This document shows positions 46,132 to 56,619 of a stretch of DNA of 64,000 bases, piece by piece; position 1 is the first letter of the stretch; each line of letters opens with the position of its first letter. A program made the translations under genes and the position numbers. Below the pieces are notes generated by a model. The model saw only the letters and a program-made list of their open reading frames with translations. It was not told where the DNA came from and ran no database searches. The stretch lies in NCBI RefSeq assembly GCF_003130075.1, contig NZ_NRCW01000003.1, forward strand, positions 124,001 through 188,000. Direction: 5' to 3'. The stretch comes from Aggregatibacter segnis. GTDB lineage: Bacteria > Pseudomonadota > Gammaproteobacteria > Enterobacterales > Pasteurellaceae.

Positions 46132-48534
46132 ATGAAAAAACTTTTACTTGTAAGTTTGTTGTTTGGTTCTACCGCCGCTCTTGCGGGACCTTTTGTAGTT
46201 CAAGATATTCGTGTTGATGGTGTTCAGGCTGGTAGTGAAAGTCAGATTATTGCCTCGTTACCGGTAAAAATCGGTCAAAAAATTAATGATGCTAATATTT
46301 CTAATATCGTCCGTAATTTGTTCCTAACGGGGCAGTATGATGATGTGAGAGCATCACAGCAAGGAAATACGTTGGTTATTTCGGTTATGCCGAAAGCGAT
46401 TATTTCTGATGTGGTGTTTGAAGGAAATAAGTCTGTTCCAAACGATGCGTTAAAACAAAACTTGGATACCAATGGTTTTCGTAAAGGCGATGTGTTGAAT
46501 CGTGAAAAATTAGAAGAGTTTCGTAAAGGATTAGAAGAACACTATCATAGTGTTGGTCGTTATAATGCAAAAGTCGAAACGATTGTTAACCCATTACCCA
46601 ATAACCGTGCGGAAGTTAAGATTCAAGTGACTGAAAATGATGTTGCTTTGCTGAAAGATGTCACTTTTGTCGGTAATCAAGCCTTTGATAGTGATCGATT
46701 ACAAGATCAAATGGAACTTCAGCCTGATGCATGGTGGAAGTTCTTTGGTAACAAATTTGATTCTACCCAATTCACTAAAGATCTTGAAACAATTAGAAAT
46801 TATTACCTTGACCGTGGTTATGCTAAAGCCGGAATCGCCAATACCGACGTGAAACTAAACGATGAAAAGACGGAAGCTCGAGTAACAATTGATATTGTTG
46901 AAGGTGAAAAATATACTGTTAATAGCGCGCGTATTGTGGGTGATGTAGGCGGCATGGCGGAACAATTGGCGCCGTTACTTAAACAAATTCATGTTGGCGA
47001 AGCGTTTCGTCGTAGTGATGTACAGTTAGTTGAAGAAAGTATTAAAGCAACACTTGGCGAACGTGGTTATGGTAGTGCACAAGTGAACGTACAGCCTGAT
47101 TTTAATGATGAGAATAAAACGGTTGGCTTGAGTTTTGTTGTTGATGCCGGTAAACGTTATTCTGTCCGTCAAATTCGTTTTGAAGGTAATACCGTGAGTG
47201 CGGATAGCACCTTGCGCCAAGAAATGCGTCAGCAAGAGGGGAGTTGGTTATCTACCGATTTAGTTGAATTAGGTAAAGTGCGGTTGGATCGTACAGGCTT
47301 TTTTGAGACCGTTGAAAGCCGCACTGAAGCCGTTGAAGGAACCAATGACCAAGTTGACGTTATTTATAAGGTAAAAGAACGTAATACCGGTAGTATTAAT
47401 TTTGGTATCGGTTATGGTACGGAAAGCGGTTTAAGTTACCAAGCCAGCATTAAACAAGATAACTTCTTGGGTATGGGGTCTTCTCTAAGTTTAGCCGGTT
47501 CCCGTAATGATTATGGTACAAGCGTTAATTTAGGTTATACAGAACCATACTTCACTAAAGATGGTGTCAGTTTGGGCGGAAATGTTTTCTTTGAAAGCTT
47601 TGATAACTCAAAAAATTCAACATCAGCAGCTTATGCGCGTACGACTTATGGTGGTAACCTAACCTTAGGATTCCCGGTCAACGAAAACAATGCCTACTAT
47701 CTTGGTGTTGGTTACGCCTATAACAAATTAAAAAATATTACACCTGAATATAATCGTGCTTTGTATTTAGCCTCTATGAACTTTGATGACTGGGTGTTCA
47801 AATCTCACGATTATGATGTTTCATTCGGTTGGAATTATAACAGTTTGAACCGTGGTTTCTTACCAACTAAAGGGGTTAAAGCGTCTATCGGTGGTAAGGT
47901 TACAATTCCTGGCTCTGATAATAAATACTATCGATTCAATGCCGATGTTCAAGGGTTCTACCCGCTTAACCGTGATCAGACATGGGTATTGTCTGGACGT
48001 TTAGGGGCATCTTATGCAGATGGCTTTGGTGGTAAACGCTTACCGTTCTATCAAACTTATACTGCAGGTGGTATTGGCAGTTTACGCGGCTTTTCTTATG
48101 GCGCTATTGGTCCACAAGCGATTTATATTGCCCGAAATGCGCCAGCGACTTGTTCTGGCGTAACCACAAATGTAGCTTGTTATAATTATGTAACTGGCGA
48201 TATTGTTGGGGGAAATGCCATGGCGACAGCCAGTTTCGAATTGATTGTGCCGACTCCGTTTGTCGCAGAGAAGAATCAAAATTCCGTACGTACTTCTTTC
48301 TTTGTTGATGCAGCAAGTGTGTGGGATCCCCACTGGAAGAGTGAAAAATCTAAATTTGCCCATTTGAATTTACCTGATTATGGTGACCCTTCTCGTATTC
48401 GTGCTTCTGCCGGTGTTGGTTTCCAATGGCAGTCTCCGATTGGTCCATTAGTGTTCTCTTATGCTAAACCAATCAAAAAATATGAAAATGATGATATTGA
48501 ACAATTCCAGTTCAGTATTGGCGGATCATTCTAA
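46132..48534 (+). CDS. bamA: Outer membrane protein assembly factor BamA
   Basis: This 800-residue protein inserts beta-barrel proteins into the outer membrane. It has a signal peptide (about 1-18), five POTRA domains (about 20-420) and a 16-strand barrel ending in phenylalanine (FQFSIGGSF). The barrel-lid VRGF motif is seen as SLRGFSYGAIGP. The gene lies 26 bases after rseP and is followed by skp, the periplasmic chaperone of the same route. In H. influenzae the protein is the D15 surface antigen. Confidence 0.98.
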   Translation: MKKLLLVSLLFGSTAALAGPFVVQDIRVDGVQAGSESQIIASLPVKIGQKINDANISNIVRNLFLTGQYDDVRASQQGNTLVISVMPKAIISDVVFEGNKSVPNDALKQNLDTNGFRKGDVLNREKLEEFRKGLEEHYHSVGRYNAKVETIVNPLPNNRAEVKIQVTENDVALLKDVTFVGNQAFDSDRLQDQMELQPDAWWKFFGNKFDSTQFTKDLETIRNYYLDRGYAKAGIANTDVKLNDEKTEARVTIDIVEGEKYTVNSARIVGDVGGMAEQLAPLLKQIHVGEAFRRSDVQLVEESIKATLGERGYGSAQVNVQPDFNDENKTVGLSFVVDAGKRYSVRQIRFEGNTVSADSTLRQEMRQQEGSWLSTDLVELGKVRLDRTGFFETVESRTEAVEGTNDQVDVIYKVKERNTGSINFGIGYGTESGLSYQASIKQDNFLGMGSSLSLAGSRNDYGTSVNLGYTEPYFTKDGVSLGGNVFFESFDNSKNSTSAAYARTTYGGNLTLGFPVNENNAYYLGVGYAYNKLKNITPEYNRALYLASMNFDDWVFKSHDYDVSFGWNYNSLNRGFLPTKGVKASIGGKVTIPGSDNKYYRFNADVQGFYPLNRDQTWVLSGRLGASYADGFGGKRLPFYQTYTAGGIGSLRGFSYGAIGPQAIYIARNAPATCSGVTTNVACYNYVTGDIVGGNAMATASFELIVPTPFVAEKNQNSVRTSFFVDAASVWDPHWKSEKSKFAHLNLPDYGDPSRIRASAGVGFQWQSPIGPLVFSYAKPIKKYENDDIEQFQFSIGGSF

Positions 48535-48633
48535 ACAGAATAGTCCAATTGAATTAATGTGACGAGATATCTGTGTCAAGATATTGGCACAGAAGGATTT
48601 AATGTTTAACTTACTAAAAGGAAAAATAAAAAA

Positions 48634-49212
48634 ATGAAAAAAACTGTAAAATTAACCGCACTTTCTTTAGCTTTAGCATTCACTTCTTCTTTAGCAATGG
48701 CAGAAGAAAATATCGCTTTTGTAAGCGCAGATTACCTTTTCCAGAATCATCCGGATCGTAAAGTTGTGGCTGAAAAATTAGAGGCAGAATTCAAACCAAC
48801 CGCAGATAAATTAGCAGAAAACAAAAAACAGATTGATGCAAAAATTGCAGATGTTCAAAAGAAAGTGGAAGCAAAAGTGACTGCTTTACAGAAAGAGGCG
48901 CCTAAATTACGTTCTGCAGACATCAAAAAACGCGAAGATGAAATTAATAAATTTGCTAATGATGAGCAAGACGCTATTAATAAATTAATTACTGAGCATG
49001 ACCAAAATGCAAAAGCTTTCCAAGAAAGTTATGCAAAACGTGAAAATGAAGAAACAACAAAAATGATTGCGAGCATTCAAACCGCCACTAATAATGTAGC
49101 GAAACAAAAAAATTACACTTTAGTGCTTGATGATCGTTCCGTTGTTTTTGCTGTTGACGGTAAAAACATCACTGAAGATGTATTAAAAGCAATTCCTACA
49201 CAGGCTAAATAA
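48634..49212 (+). CDS. skp: Periplasmic chaperone Skp (OmpH family)
   Basis: This 192-residue periplasmic protein has a signal peptide (about 1-23, cut after SLAMA) and long charged helical hairpins (about 45-150) that form the tentacles holding unfolded outer-membrane proteins. An uptake signal is built into the signal peptide (AACCGCACTTTCT reads as LTALS). It shares a base with lpxD: its stop TAA overlaps the ATG. Confidence 0.95.
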   Translation: MKKTVKLTALSLALAFTSSLAMAEENIAFVSADYLFQNHPDRKVVAEKLEAEFKPTADKLAENKKQIDAKIADVQKKVEAKVTALQKEAPKLRSADIKKREDEINKFANDEQDAINKLITEHDQNAKAFQESYAKRENEETTKMIASIQTATNNVAKQKNYTLVLDDRSVVFAVDGKNITEDVLKAIPTQAK

Positions 49213-50243
49213 TGAAAACCTATTCCCTCTTGGAATTAGCACAACAAATCGGCGCTACCATTCGTGGTAACGCCGATGTTGTTGTGAGTAATATCGCTCC
49301 CTTAGATAGAGCAGAAAAACATCAGCTAACATTTATTTCTAATGCCAAATTCCGTGAAAAACTGGCACACTCAAAGGCGGGTATTTTGGTGGTATCCGAA
49401 GCAGATGTGGAATTTTGTTCACCGGAAAGTCATTTGCTTATCGTGAAAGATCCTTATGTTGCCTATGCAAAATTAGCACAATATATGGATACCACACCAA
49501 AAGCGGCAAGTGGAATTGCAAAAAGTGCGGTCATTTCTGACGACGTTTTGTTAGGTGAAAATGTCTCTATCGGTGCAAACAGTGTCATTGAATCCGGCGT
49601 TGTGCTTGGTGACAACGTGGTGATTGGCGCAAATTGCTTTATTGGTAAAAATACTAAAATTGGCGCGCATACCCAACTTTGGGCGAATGTATCCGTATAT
49701 CATGAGGTCGAAATTGGCCAGCATTGCTTAATTCAATCCAGTGCAGTCATCGGTAGCGATGGTTTTGGTTATGCCAATGAGCGCGGTAAATGGATTAAAA
49801 TCCCGCAAGTAGGACAAGTGATTATAGGCAATCACGTGGAAATTGGTGCTTGTACCTGTATTGACCGTGGCGCATTAGATGCAACCGTGATTGAAGATAA
49901 CGTGATTATCGACAACCTTTGTCAGATTGCCCATAACGTGCATATCGGCACGGGTACTGCGGTCGCCGGCGGGGTGATTATGGCAGGCAGTTTAACCGTG
50001 GGACGTTATTGTTTAATTGGCGGTGCTAGCGTGATTAACGGGCATATGGAAATCTGTGATCAAGTGACAGTCACCGGTATGGGGATGGTCATGCGTCCGA
50101 TTACCGAACCGGGTGTGTATTCTTCCGGTATTCCGCTCCAAACTAATAAAGAATGGCGCAAAACAGCGGCATTGACGCTTGGCATTGATGGTTTAAATAA
50201 ACGCATTAAGGCCCTTGAGAAAAAGCTTAAATCAGATGAGTGA
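49212..50243 (+). CDS. lpxD: UDP-3-O-(3-hydroxyacyl)glucosamine N-acyltransferase
   Basis: This 343-residue enzyme adds the second hydroxyacyl chain in lipid A synthesis. It has an N-terminal uridine-binding domain (about 1-100), then left-handed beta-helix hexapeptide repeats (about 105-300), with the catalytic histidine in [10 protein letters not shown]. The C-terminus is helical. The start overlaps the skp stop. Confidence 0.97.
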   Translation: MKTYSLLELAQQIGATIRGNADVVVSNIAPLDRAEKHQLTFISNAKFREKLAHSKAGILVVSEADVEFCSPESHLLIVKDPYVAYAKLAQYMDTTPKAASGIAKSAVISDDVLLGENVSIGANSVIESGVVLGDNVVIGANCFIGKNTKIGAHTQLWANVSVYHEVEIGQHCLIQSSAVIGSDGFGYANERGKWIKIPQVGQVIIGNHVEIGACTCIDRGALDATVIEDNVIIDNLCQIAHNVHIGTGTAVAGGVIMAGSLTVGRYCLIGGASVINGHMEICDQVTVTGMGMVMRPITEPGVYSSGIPLQTNKEWRKTAALTLGIDGLNKRIKALEKKLKSDE

Positions 50244-50332
50244 TGTTTCGTTCATTTTGTGTTGATGCGTTAAATAACGTATAATTTAACGCGTATTTTT
50301 TGTCTCTTATTTAAATATTGAAAGGTAATCCC

Positions 50333-50785
50333 GTGACTGAACAAACCTCAAGAATTATCGAATCTCACGAAATTATGCAATTATTGCCACATCGTTATCC
50401 ATTTTTATTAGTGGATCGCGTGATCAATTTTGAAGAAGGCAAATGGTTGACTGCGATTAAAAATATCAGTGTGAATGAGCCTTGTTTTACCGGTCATTTC
50501 CCGGGAAATCCCATTTTACCGGGCGTGTTAATTCTTGAAGCCATGGCGCAGGCCATGGGCATTTTAGCTTTCAAAACCCATGAGTTAGCCGGTGGTGAGA
50601 TTTTCTATTTCGCTGGTGTTGATGAAGCTCGCTTTAAGCGTCCGATTGTTCCTGGCGATCAAATGGTATTACACGTTGAAGTGATTAAAGAACGCCGTGG
50701 TATTACTGCCTTTACCGCTACAGCAACCGTTGACGGCGAAGTAGCCTGTGAAGCGAAACTAATGTGTGCTCGTCGCGTAGCATAA
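50333..50785 (+). CDS. fabZ: 3-hydroxyacyl-ACP dehydratase FabZ
   Basis: This 150-residue hot-dog-fold enzyme of fatty acid elongation competes with LpxA for 3-hydroxymyristoyl-ACP. Active-site histidine and glutamate are in [21 protein letters not shown] chose the GTG at 50333, preceded by AAAGG, which gives the N-terminus [20 protein letters not shown]; a TTG five codons upstream is an alternative. Confidence 0.96.
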   Translation: MTEQTSRIIESHEIMQLLPHRYPFLLVDRVINFEEGKWLTAIKNISVNEPCFTGHFPGNPILPGVLILEAMAQAMGILAFKTHELAGGEIFYFAGVDEARFKRPIVPGDQMVLHVEVIKERRGITAFTATATVDGEVACEAKLMCARRVA

Positions 50786-50804
50786 TTCAGACAAGGGGAT
50801 AAAT

Positions 50805-51593
50805 ATGATTCACCCAACAGCCAAAGTTCATCCGCAGGCCATTGTTGAAGAAGGTGCAAAAATTGGTGAAAACGTGGTTATCGGCCCGTTTACCATCATC
50901 GGCAAAGATGTTGAGATCGGCAAAGGCACCGTCGTCCATTCCCATGTTGTGATTAATGGTCATACACGAATCGGTGAAGATAATGAAATTTATCAATTTG
51001 CCAGCATTGGTGAGGTGAACCAAGATCTTAAATATCAGGGCGAGCCGACACGCGTTGTGATCGGTAACCGTAACCGCATTCGTGAAAGTGTGACTATTCA
51101 CCGTGGTACTGTACAAGGTGGTGGTGTGACTAAAATCGGTGATGACAACTTATTCATGATTAACGTCCATATCGCACATGACTGCGTGATTAAAAACCGC
51201 TGTATTTTAGCCAATAACGCCACCCTTGCCGGACACGTGGAATTGGACGATTTTGTGATTGTCGGCGGAATGTCTGCGATTCACCAATTCGTTGTCGTAG
51301 GTGCTCATGTGATGTTGGGTGGCGGCTCCATGGTCAGCCAAGACGTGCCTCCATATGTCATGGCGCAAGGCAACCATGCTCAACCGTTCGGGGTAAACAT
51401 TGAAGGGTTAAAACGTCGTGGCTTCGATAAACCGACAATGCATGCGATTCGTAACGTTTACAAAATGATTTATCGTAGCGGTAAAACGCTAGATGAAGTG
51501 ATGCCGGAAATTGAACAAATTGCTGCCACAGAGTCAGCGATCAGTTTCTTCTTGGATTTCTTTAAGCGTTCCACCCGCGGCATTATCCGTTAA
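50805..51593 (+). CDS. lpxA: UDP-N-acetylglucosamine acyltransferase
   Basis: This 262-residue enzyme performs the first step of lipid A synthesis. Left-handed beta-helix repeats occupy about 1-185, with the catalytic histidine in [10 protein letters not shown], and a helical C-terminus. The length matches the family (E. coli 262). A strong terminator follows, so lpxB probably depends on read-through or its own promoter. Confidence 0.98.
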   Translation: MIHPTAKVHPQAIVEEGAKIGENVVIGPFTIIGKDVEIGKGTVVHSHVVINGHTRIGEDNEIYQFASIGEVNQDLKYQGEPTRVVIGNRNRIRESVTIHRGTVQGGGVTKIGDDNLFMINVHIAHDCVIKNRCILANNATLAGHVELDDFVIVGGMSAIHQFVVVGAHVMLGGGSMVSQDVPPYVMAQGNHAQPFGVNIEGLKRRGFDKPTMHAIRNVYKMIYRSGKTLDEVMPEIEQIAATESAISFFLDFFKRSTRGIIR

Positions 51594-51618
51594 TCCTTTT
51601 AATAGATTCATCTATTGC

Positions 51619-51659
51619 CGACCGCTCTTTTCTATGACTAAAAGAGCGGTCGTTTTTTT
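51619..51659 (+). terminator. Terminator between lpxA and lpxB
   Basis: CGACCGCTCTTT (51619-51630) pairs with AAAGAGCGGTCG (51641-51652), followed by seven T residues. A strong terminator inside the conserved lpxA-lpxB pair is unexpected. Confidence 0.88.
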
Positions 51660-51672
51660 CAGAGTTTTGACT

Positions 51673-52857
51673 ATGCCAAATTCAATATCCCTCAATCATT
51701 CTCCAACCATTGCAATTATCGCAGGCGAAGTCTCCGGTGACATTCTCGGGGCAGGTTTAATTCACGCCCTGAAAGCGCGTTACCCGAACGCCAAATTTAT
51801 CGGTATTGGCGGTGAACGCATGATTGCCGAAGGATTTGAAACTCTGTTTGATATGGAAGAGTTATCCGTGATGGGCTTGGTAGAGGTATTGAAACACCTG
51901 CCGCGCTTACTCAACATCCGCCATAGCATCATCGAGCAATTATCGGCATTAAAACCGGATATTTTCATTGGCATTGATGCGCCGGATTTTAACTTAGACG
52001 TAGAACTTAAACTCAAACAGCAGGGCATTAAGACCATTCATTATGTGAGCCCATCCGTGTGGGCGTGGCGTCAGAAACGCGTGTATAAAATCGCGGCGGC
52101 CACCAATTTAGTCCTTGCCTTTTTGCCTTTTGAAAAAGCCTTTTATGATCGTTTCAATGTGCCTTGTCGTTTTATTGGGCACACTATGGCGGATGCTATT
52201 CCGTTGAAACCGAATCGTGATGACGCCTGCCAATTACTCAATTTAGATCCAACACAACGTTATGTGGCGATACTGGTGGGGAGTCGTGGTTCAGAGGTGG
52301 AATTTCTGAGTGAACCTTTCTTACAAACTGCGCAACTGCTACATCAACGCTATCCGGATGTTAAATTTCTTGTGCCGTTAATTAATCAAAAACGTCGTCA
52401 GCAATTTGAACAAATCAAACAACGCGTTGCGCCGGAATTGGACATGATTTTATTGGATGGCAATGCGCGTGCCGCAATGATCACGGCCGAGGCAACCTTG
52501 CTCGCTTCCGGCACAGCAGCGTTAGAGGCCATGTTATGTAAATCCCCGATGGTAGTGGGGTATCGCATGAAACCGTTCACCTATTTCTTAGCCAAACGCT
52601 TGGTGAAAACTAAGTATGTTTCTTTACCCAATTTACTGGCAGACGAAATGTTAGTGCCGGAATTAATTCAAGAAGACTGCAATCCAACGAATTTGGCAGA
52701 AAAATTGTCCCTGTATTTAAGTGAGGAAAAAAGTGCGGTGCAAAATCGCCACGTTTTATTACAGCGTTTTGCCGAATTGCACCAAAGGATCCAATGCAAT
52801 GCCGATCAGCAAGCCGCACAAGCAGTGATTGATTTATTGGATCCATCTCATGGATAA
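51673..52857 (+). CDS. lpxB: Lipid-A-disaccharide synthase
   Basis: This 394-residue GT19 glycosyltransferase joins UDP-diacylglucosamine and lipid X. The N-terminal [18 protein letters not shown] and [12 protein letters not shown] are characteristic, and the nucleotide-binding half includes LVGSRGSEV. The start at 51673 follows the terminator; longer in-frame extensions run back into lpxA and are rejected. The stop overlaps the rnhB start by eight bases. Confidence 0.97.
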   Translation: MPNSISLNHSPTIAIIAGEVSGDILGAGLIHALKARYPNAKFIGIGGERMIAEGFETLFDMEELSVMGLVEVLKHLPRLLNIRHSIIEQLSALKPDIFIGIDAPDFNLDVELKLKQQGIKTIHYVSPSVWAWRQKRVYKIAAATNLVLAFLPFEKAFYDRFNVPCRFIGHTMADAIPLKPNRDDACQLLNLDPTQRYVAILVGSRGSEVEFLSEPFLQTAQLLHQRYPDVKFLVPLINQKRRQQFEQIKQRVAPELDMILLDGNARAAMITAEATLLASGTAALEAMLCKSPMVVGYRMKPFTYFLAKRLVKTKYVSLPNLLADEMLVPELIQEDCNPTNLAEKLSLYLSEEKSAVQNRHVLLQRFAELHQRIQCNADQQAAQAVIDLLDPSHG

Positions 52858-53449
52858 GTTTGTGTACCCACAGGACTATGCGCTAATTGCCGGTGTAGAT
52901 GAAGTCGGACGTGGGCCGTTAGTGGGTGCCGTGGTGACGGCAGCAGTGATTTTAGATCCGAACAATCCTATTGAGGGACTTGCCGATTCTAAAAAACTGT
53001 CGGAAAAAAAACGTTTATTGTTGGCGGAAGAAATTAAGCAAAAAGCCTTGGCGTGGGCGCTCGGTCGGGCTGAACCACATGAGATCGACGAGTTGAATAT
53101 TTTGCATGCTTCCATGCTTGCCATGGAACGGGCGGTAAAACATTTGAAAATTCAACCGCACTTTGTGTTGGTAGACGGCAATCGGATTCCACCAAATTTG
53201 TCCATGCCGGCACAAGCTGTTGTTAAAGGGGATGCTTTAGTGGCGGAAATTAGCGCGGCGTCTATTTTGGCAAAAGTCGCACGGGATCAGGAAATGTTGG
53301 AATTGGATCAACAATATCCGCAATATGCCTTTGCACAACACAAAGGCTACCCAACGAAATTGCATTTGGAAAAAATCGCCGAATTTGGCCTTTTACCACA
53401 GTATCGCCGTAGTTTTGCGCCTGTTAAAAAATTATTAGAATCGCTATAA
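52850..53449 (+). CDS. rnhB: Ribonuclease HII
   Basis: This 199-residue enzyme removes ribonucleotides embedded in DNA. Catalytic acids are in [13 protein letters not shown] (Asp, Glu) and VLVDGNRIP, with [10 protein letters not shown] near the C-terminus. The start at 52850 overlaps the end of lpxB by eight bases. A single uptake signal lies in the coding region. Confidence 0.97.
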   Translation: MDKFVYPQDYALIAGVDEVGRGPLVGAVVTAAVILDPNNPIEGLADSKKLSEKKRLLLAEEIKQKALAWALGRAEPHEIDELNILHASMLAMERAVKHLKIQPHFVLVDGNRIPPNLSMPAQAVVKGDALVAEISAASILAKVARDQEMLELDQQYPQYAFAQHKGYPTKLHLEKIAEFGLLPQYRRSFAPVKKLLESL

Positions 53450-53487
53450 TTTAACCTGTATTTGCACACTTGAGCATGGAGGGCGCC

Positions 53488-55350
53488 ATGAACCAATTCA
53501 CCAGCTTACTTGATTCTTTCCGTCCGGAACCTTGGGTATGGGTGCTGTTGTTGCTCATTACTTCCGTGATTCTCTTCATTCGTAACCGCATTCGCATGGA
53601 CGTCGTCGCTATTTTGGTGATGTTGGCGTTCAGCCTCAGTGGCATTTTAACCGTACAAGAAGTGTTTGCCGGTTTTAGTGACCCCAATATTATTCTGATT
53701 GCTTTATTGTTCATTGTTGGGGAAGGCTTGGTTCGCACCGGCGTGGCGTATCAAGTGAGTGAATGGCTGTTAAAAGCCTCTCATAACAGTGAAGCACGTG
53801 TATTGGTTTTCATGATGTTAGCCGTAGCTGGACTGGGGGCTTTCATGAGTTCCACGGGTGTCGTGGCCATTTTCATTCCTGTGGTGCTGATGATTTGTCG
53901 CCAAATGAATATCTCTCCGAAACGTTTGATGATGCCACTGAGCGTTGCCGGGCTTATCAGCGGTATGCTGACATTGATTGCGACAGCGCCCAACCTAGTG
54001 GTGAATGCCGAGTTGGTACGCGAAACGGATATGCGTTTGAAATTCTTCGATTTTACGCCTATTGGTTTAGTGATTTTGTTTATGGGGATCGGCTATATGC
54101 TGGTTGCCCGTCGTTGGTTAAAGTCCGATAAAGAAAATGAAACCAACAGCATGGATAAACGTTCCATGAGTGATTTGATTCATGAATATGGTTTGCAACA
54201 ACGCACGCAGCGTTTTGTGGTGAGAAAAGGCTCCCCGCTGATTGGTAAAAATCTGGATGAATTACATTTACGTTCTAAACTTGGTTTGAACGTGTTGGCG
54301 ATTGAACGTTGGAAGCGTTTTCGCCCGATATTTATTGCTGCGCTAGGTTCCTCAGAAGTCCGAGAGAAAGACATTTTATTGATGGATAGCAGCGATCCTG
54401 AACTCAATTTGAAAGCATTTTGTCAGGAATATAATCTAGAGCGGGCGGAAATCCGTGCGCAATCTTTTTCTGAACAAGCCAGTTCTATTGGTATGGCGGA
54501 ATTGATTTTAGTGCCGGATTCCGATTGTATAGGTAAATCGACTGAAGAACTTGCTTTTCGCTCCAAATACGGTTTGAACGTTGTGGGCATTAAGCGTGAT
54601 GGTGAAGTGCTTGGTGGGCATTTTGTTGAAACGCCGTATAAAGCCGGGGATTTATTGTTGGTGATTGGCGACTGGAAACTCATCCAGCAAATGCGTAGCC
54701 ACAGCAAAGATTTCTTTGTGTTGAATTACCCGAGCGAAATTACTCGAGCTGTGCCTGCGCAAAGCCAAGCTCCTTATGCTTTGTTGAGTATTTTAGTGAT
54801 GGTGGTGCTGATGGTAACCCGTGTCGTGCCAAATGTGGTGGCCGCTCTCATTGCTTGCTTAATGCTAGGCTACTTCCGTTGCGTGGATAGCAAAAGCGCC
54901 TATAATTCGATTCACTGGTCAAGCCTTGTACTGATTGTCGGGATGATGCCATTTTCGTTGGCTTTACAGAAAACCGGCGGGGTATCGGTGATTGTCGAGT
55001 TAATGCTGAATTTAGTTGGCGCCATGGGTAAGCATTGGATTTTAATTAGCCTGTTTATTCTCACTGCCGTTGTTGGTTTATTCATTTCTAACACGGCTAC
55101 CGCAATTTTGATCGCACCCATTGCCATTACGATGGCGCATCAACTCAATTTATCCCCGATGCCATTTGCGATGGTGGTGGCCATTGCTGCTTCAGCTGCG
55201 TTTATGACACCGGTGTCATCGCCGGTGAATACCATGGTTTTCGGCCCCGGCGGTTATAAATTTGCCGATTTTGTCAAAGTCGGTGTGCCGTTCACTCTTT
55301 TAGTCATGTTGGTGAGCGTATTTCTTATTCCTTTATTCTTTCCTTTTTAA
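53488..55350 (+). CDS. SLC13/DASS-type transporter with two RCK_C domains (YfbS-like)
   Basis: This 620-residue protein has two halves of about six membrane helices each, with the cation/anion symporter signatures MSSTGVVAIFIPVVL (first half) and ISNTATAILIAPIAI (second half). Two RCK_C domains (about 210-295 and 310-395) lie between. Relatives carry sulfate, phosphate or dicarboxylates with Na+; the substrate here is unknown. The ATG at 53488 follows GGAGGG. YnbA-like lipid genes follow after 17 bases, perhaps by chance. Confidence 0.88.
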   Translation: MNQFTSLLDSFRPEPWVWVLLLLITSVILFIRNRIRMDVVAILVMLAFSLSGILTVQEVFAGFSDPNIILIALLFIVGEGLVRTGVAYQVSEWLLKASHNSEARVLVFMMLAVAGLGAFMSSTGVVAIFIPVVLMICRQMNISPKRLMMPLSVAGLISGMLTLIATAPNLVVNAELVRETDMRLKFFDFTPIGLVILFMGIGYMLVARRWLKSDKENETNSMDKRSMSDLIHEYGLQQRTQRFVVRKGSPLIGKNLDELHLRSKLGLNVLAIERWKRFRPIFIAALGSSEVREKDILLMDSSDPELNLKAFCQEYNLERAEIRAQSFSEQASSIGMAELILVPDSDCIGKSTEELAFRSKYGLNVVGIKRDGEVLGGHFVETPYKAGDLLLVIGDWKLIQQMRSHSKDFFVLNYPSEITRAVPAQSQAPYALLSILVMVVLMVTRVVPNVVAALIACLMLGYFRCVDSKSAYNSIHWSSLVLIVGMMPFSLALQKTGGVSVIVELMLNLVGAMGKHWILISLFILTAVVGLFISNTATAILIAPIAITMAHQLNLSPMPFAMVVAIAASAAFMTPVSSPVNTMVFGPGGYKFADFVKVGVPFTLLVMLVSVFLIPLFFPF

Positions 55351-55367
55351 GGCTTAAGGAGAATGTG

Positions 55368-55976
55368 ATGAGCATTTATGATCTGAAACCCAAATTTCAA
55401 AATCTATTACGACCACTCGTGATAAAGCTCGAGCAACGTGGTGTGACTGCCAATCAAGTCACCTTAACCGCGTGTGCCATTTCTGTTATTTTAGGGCTAA
55501 TTTTGACCACACTTTCCGGTTATCACTGGCTTTTTATTTTGATTCCTATTTGGTTGTTCGTGCGCATGGCACTTAATGCCATTGATGGTATGTTGGCACG
55601 TGAATTTAACCAAAAATCCCGTTTGGGTGGATACTTAAATGAAATCACTGATGTCGTGTCTGACGCCGCGTTGTATTTGCCTTTTGCTTTTGTCCATCCT
55701 TTTGATACGTTACAAATCGGCTTGATCATTTGGTTGTCGGCATTGACGGAATTTTGTGGTGTGCTCGGACAAGTGCAAGGAAAAACGCGTCGTTATGATG
55801 GCCCGTTAGGCAAAAGCGATCGGGCATTTTTGTTCGGTTTGTTAGGCTTGGTTTATGTATTTGTCCCGGTTTTACCGGATTTTCTCTATTGGCTGGTTTG
55901 GATTGCCATCATTCTGTTAATTGCCACTTGTGTAAAACGTGTGAAGTCTGGCTTGGCCGAAGTGGGTAATGAATAG
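55368..55976 (+). CDS. CDP-alcohol phosphatidyltransferase (YnbA-like)
   Basis: This 202-residue inner-membrane enzyme has six helices and transfers a phosphatidyl group from CDP-diacylglycerol to an unknown alcohol. The signature is DG-x2-AR-x8-G-x3-N-x3-D (DGMLAREFNQKSRL, then GGYLNEITD). The usual first Asp of the second pair is Asn. From memory, E. coli YnbA has the same Asn, and the start SIYDLKPKFQNLLRP resembles it closely. GTG and ATG starts are adjacent (55365/55368) after AAGGAG. An acyltransferase and a CdsA-like gene follow. Confidence 0.88.
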   Translation: MSIYDLKPKFQNLLRPLVIKLEQRGVTANQVTLTACAISVILGLILTTLSGYHWLFILIPIWLFVRMALNAIDGMLAREFNQKSRLGGYLNEITDVVSDAALYLPFAFVHPFDTLQIGLIIWLSALTEFCGVLGQVQGKTRRYDGPLGKSDRAFLFGLLGLVYVFVPVLPDFLYWLVWIAIILLIATCVKRVKSGLAEVGNE

Positions 55977-55986
55977 GAACATCATT

Positions 55987-56619
55987 ATGTTAGCCAAATT
56001 GATCGATTTTCTCTTGTGTCGCTTCACCTCCTTTATCACCGGTGTGCGCCCGCAAAAAAATGTGGAACAGCAATCCGCGGATAAACATCGTTTGTATTTT
56101 GCCAACCATAACAGCCACGGTGATTTTATTTTGTTGTGGGTCTCTTTACCGTATCAAGTGCGCAAAAACACTCGCCCGGTTGCCGGTGCGGATTACTGGA
56201 CGAAAGGGCCGATTCGTCGTTTCTTGGCGTATAACGTATTCAATATGTTGCTAATTGAACGGGGCGGCGATAACCCGCAAGCCATTACCGAACAAATTAG
56301 TGATGCCTTGCAACATCATTCTCTGATTATTTTCCCTGAAGGCACCCGTAAAATGGACGACGATGTGGCGCTACAACCTTTCAAAAGCGGTTTGTATTAC
56401 GTCGCAAAGCAAAACCCGCAATTAGAACTTGTGCCGGTATGGATTAGTAATATGCATAATGTTTTGCCGAAGGGCTTTGTTGTGCCGATTCCGCTGTTGT
56501 GCGATTTATATATGGGAACGCCGCTCTTCTACCGTGAAGAGGAAAATAAGGCCGATTTCTTAATCCGTGCTGAACAGGCATTATTAAGTTTAAATTTAAC
56601 CGAAAAAGGGAAAGCATAA
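55987..56619 (+). CDS. PlsC-like lysophospholipid acyltransferase
   Basis: This 210-residue 1-acylglycerol-3-phosphate acyltransferase-family protein has the HX4D-type catalytic box NHNSHGDF (about 41-48), the substrate box FPEGTRK (about 116-122) and VPVWISN. It is short, with a single membrane-near N-terminus. I chose ATG 55987 (AGGA upstream) over 55969, which overlaps the previous stop. Its stop overlaps the next start at base 56619 (TAATG). The acceptor is unknown. Confidence 0.87.
   Translation: MLAKLIDFLLCRFTSFITGVRPQKNVEQQSADKHRLYFANHNSHGDFILLWVSLPYQVRKNTRPVAGADYWTKGPIRRFLAYNVFNMLLIERGGDNPQAITEQISDALQHHSLIIFPEGTRKMDDDVALQPFKSGLYYVAKQNPQLELVPVWISNMHNVLPKGFVVPIPLLCDLYMGTPLFYREEENKADFLIRAEQALLSLNLTEKGKA

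Noticed and set aside
51511-51672. lpxB start inside lpxA
   Set aside because: It would require translation through the strong terminator hairpin at 51619-51659; ATG 51673 gives a normal LpxB N-terminus.
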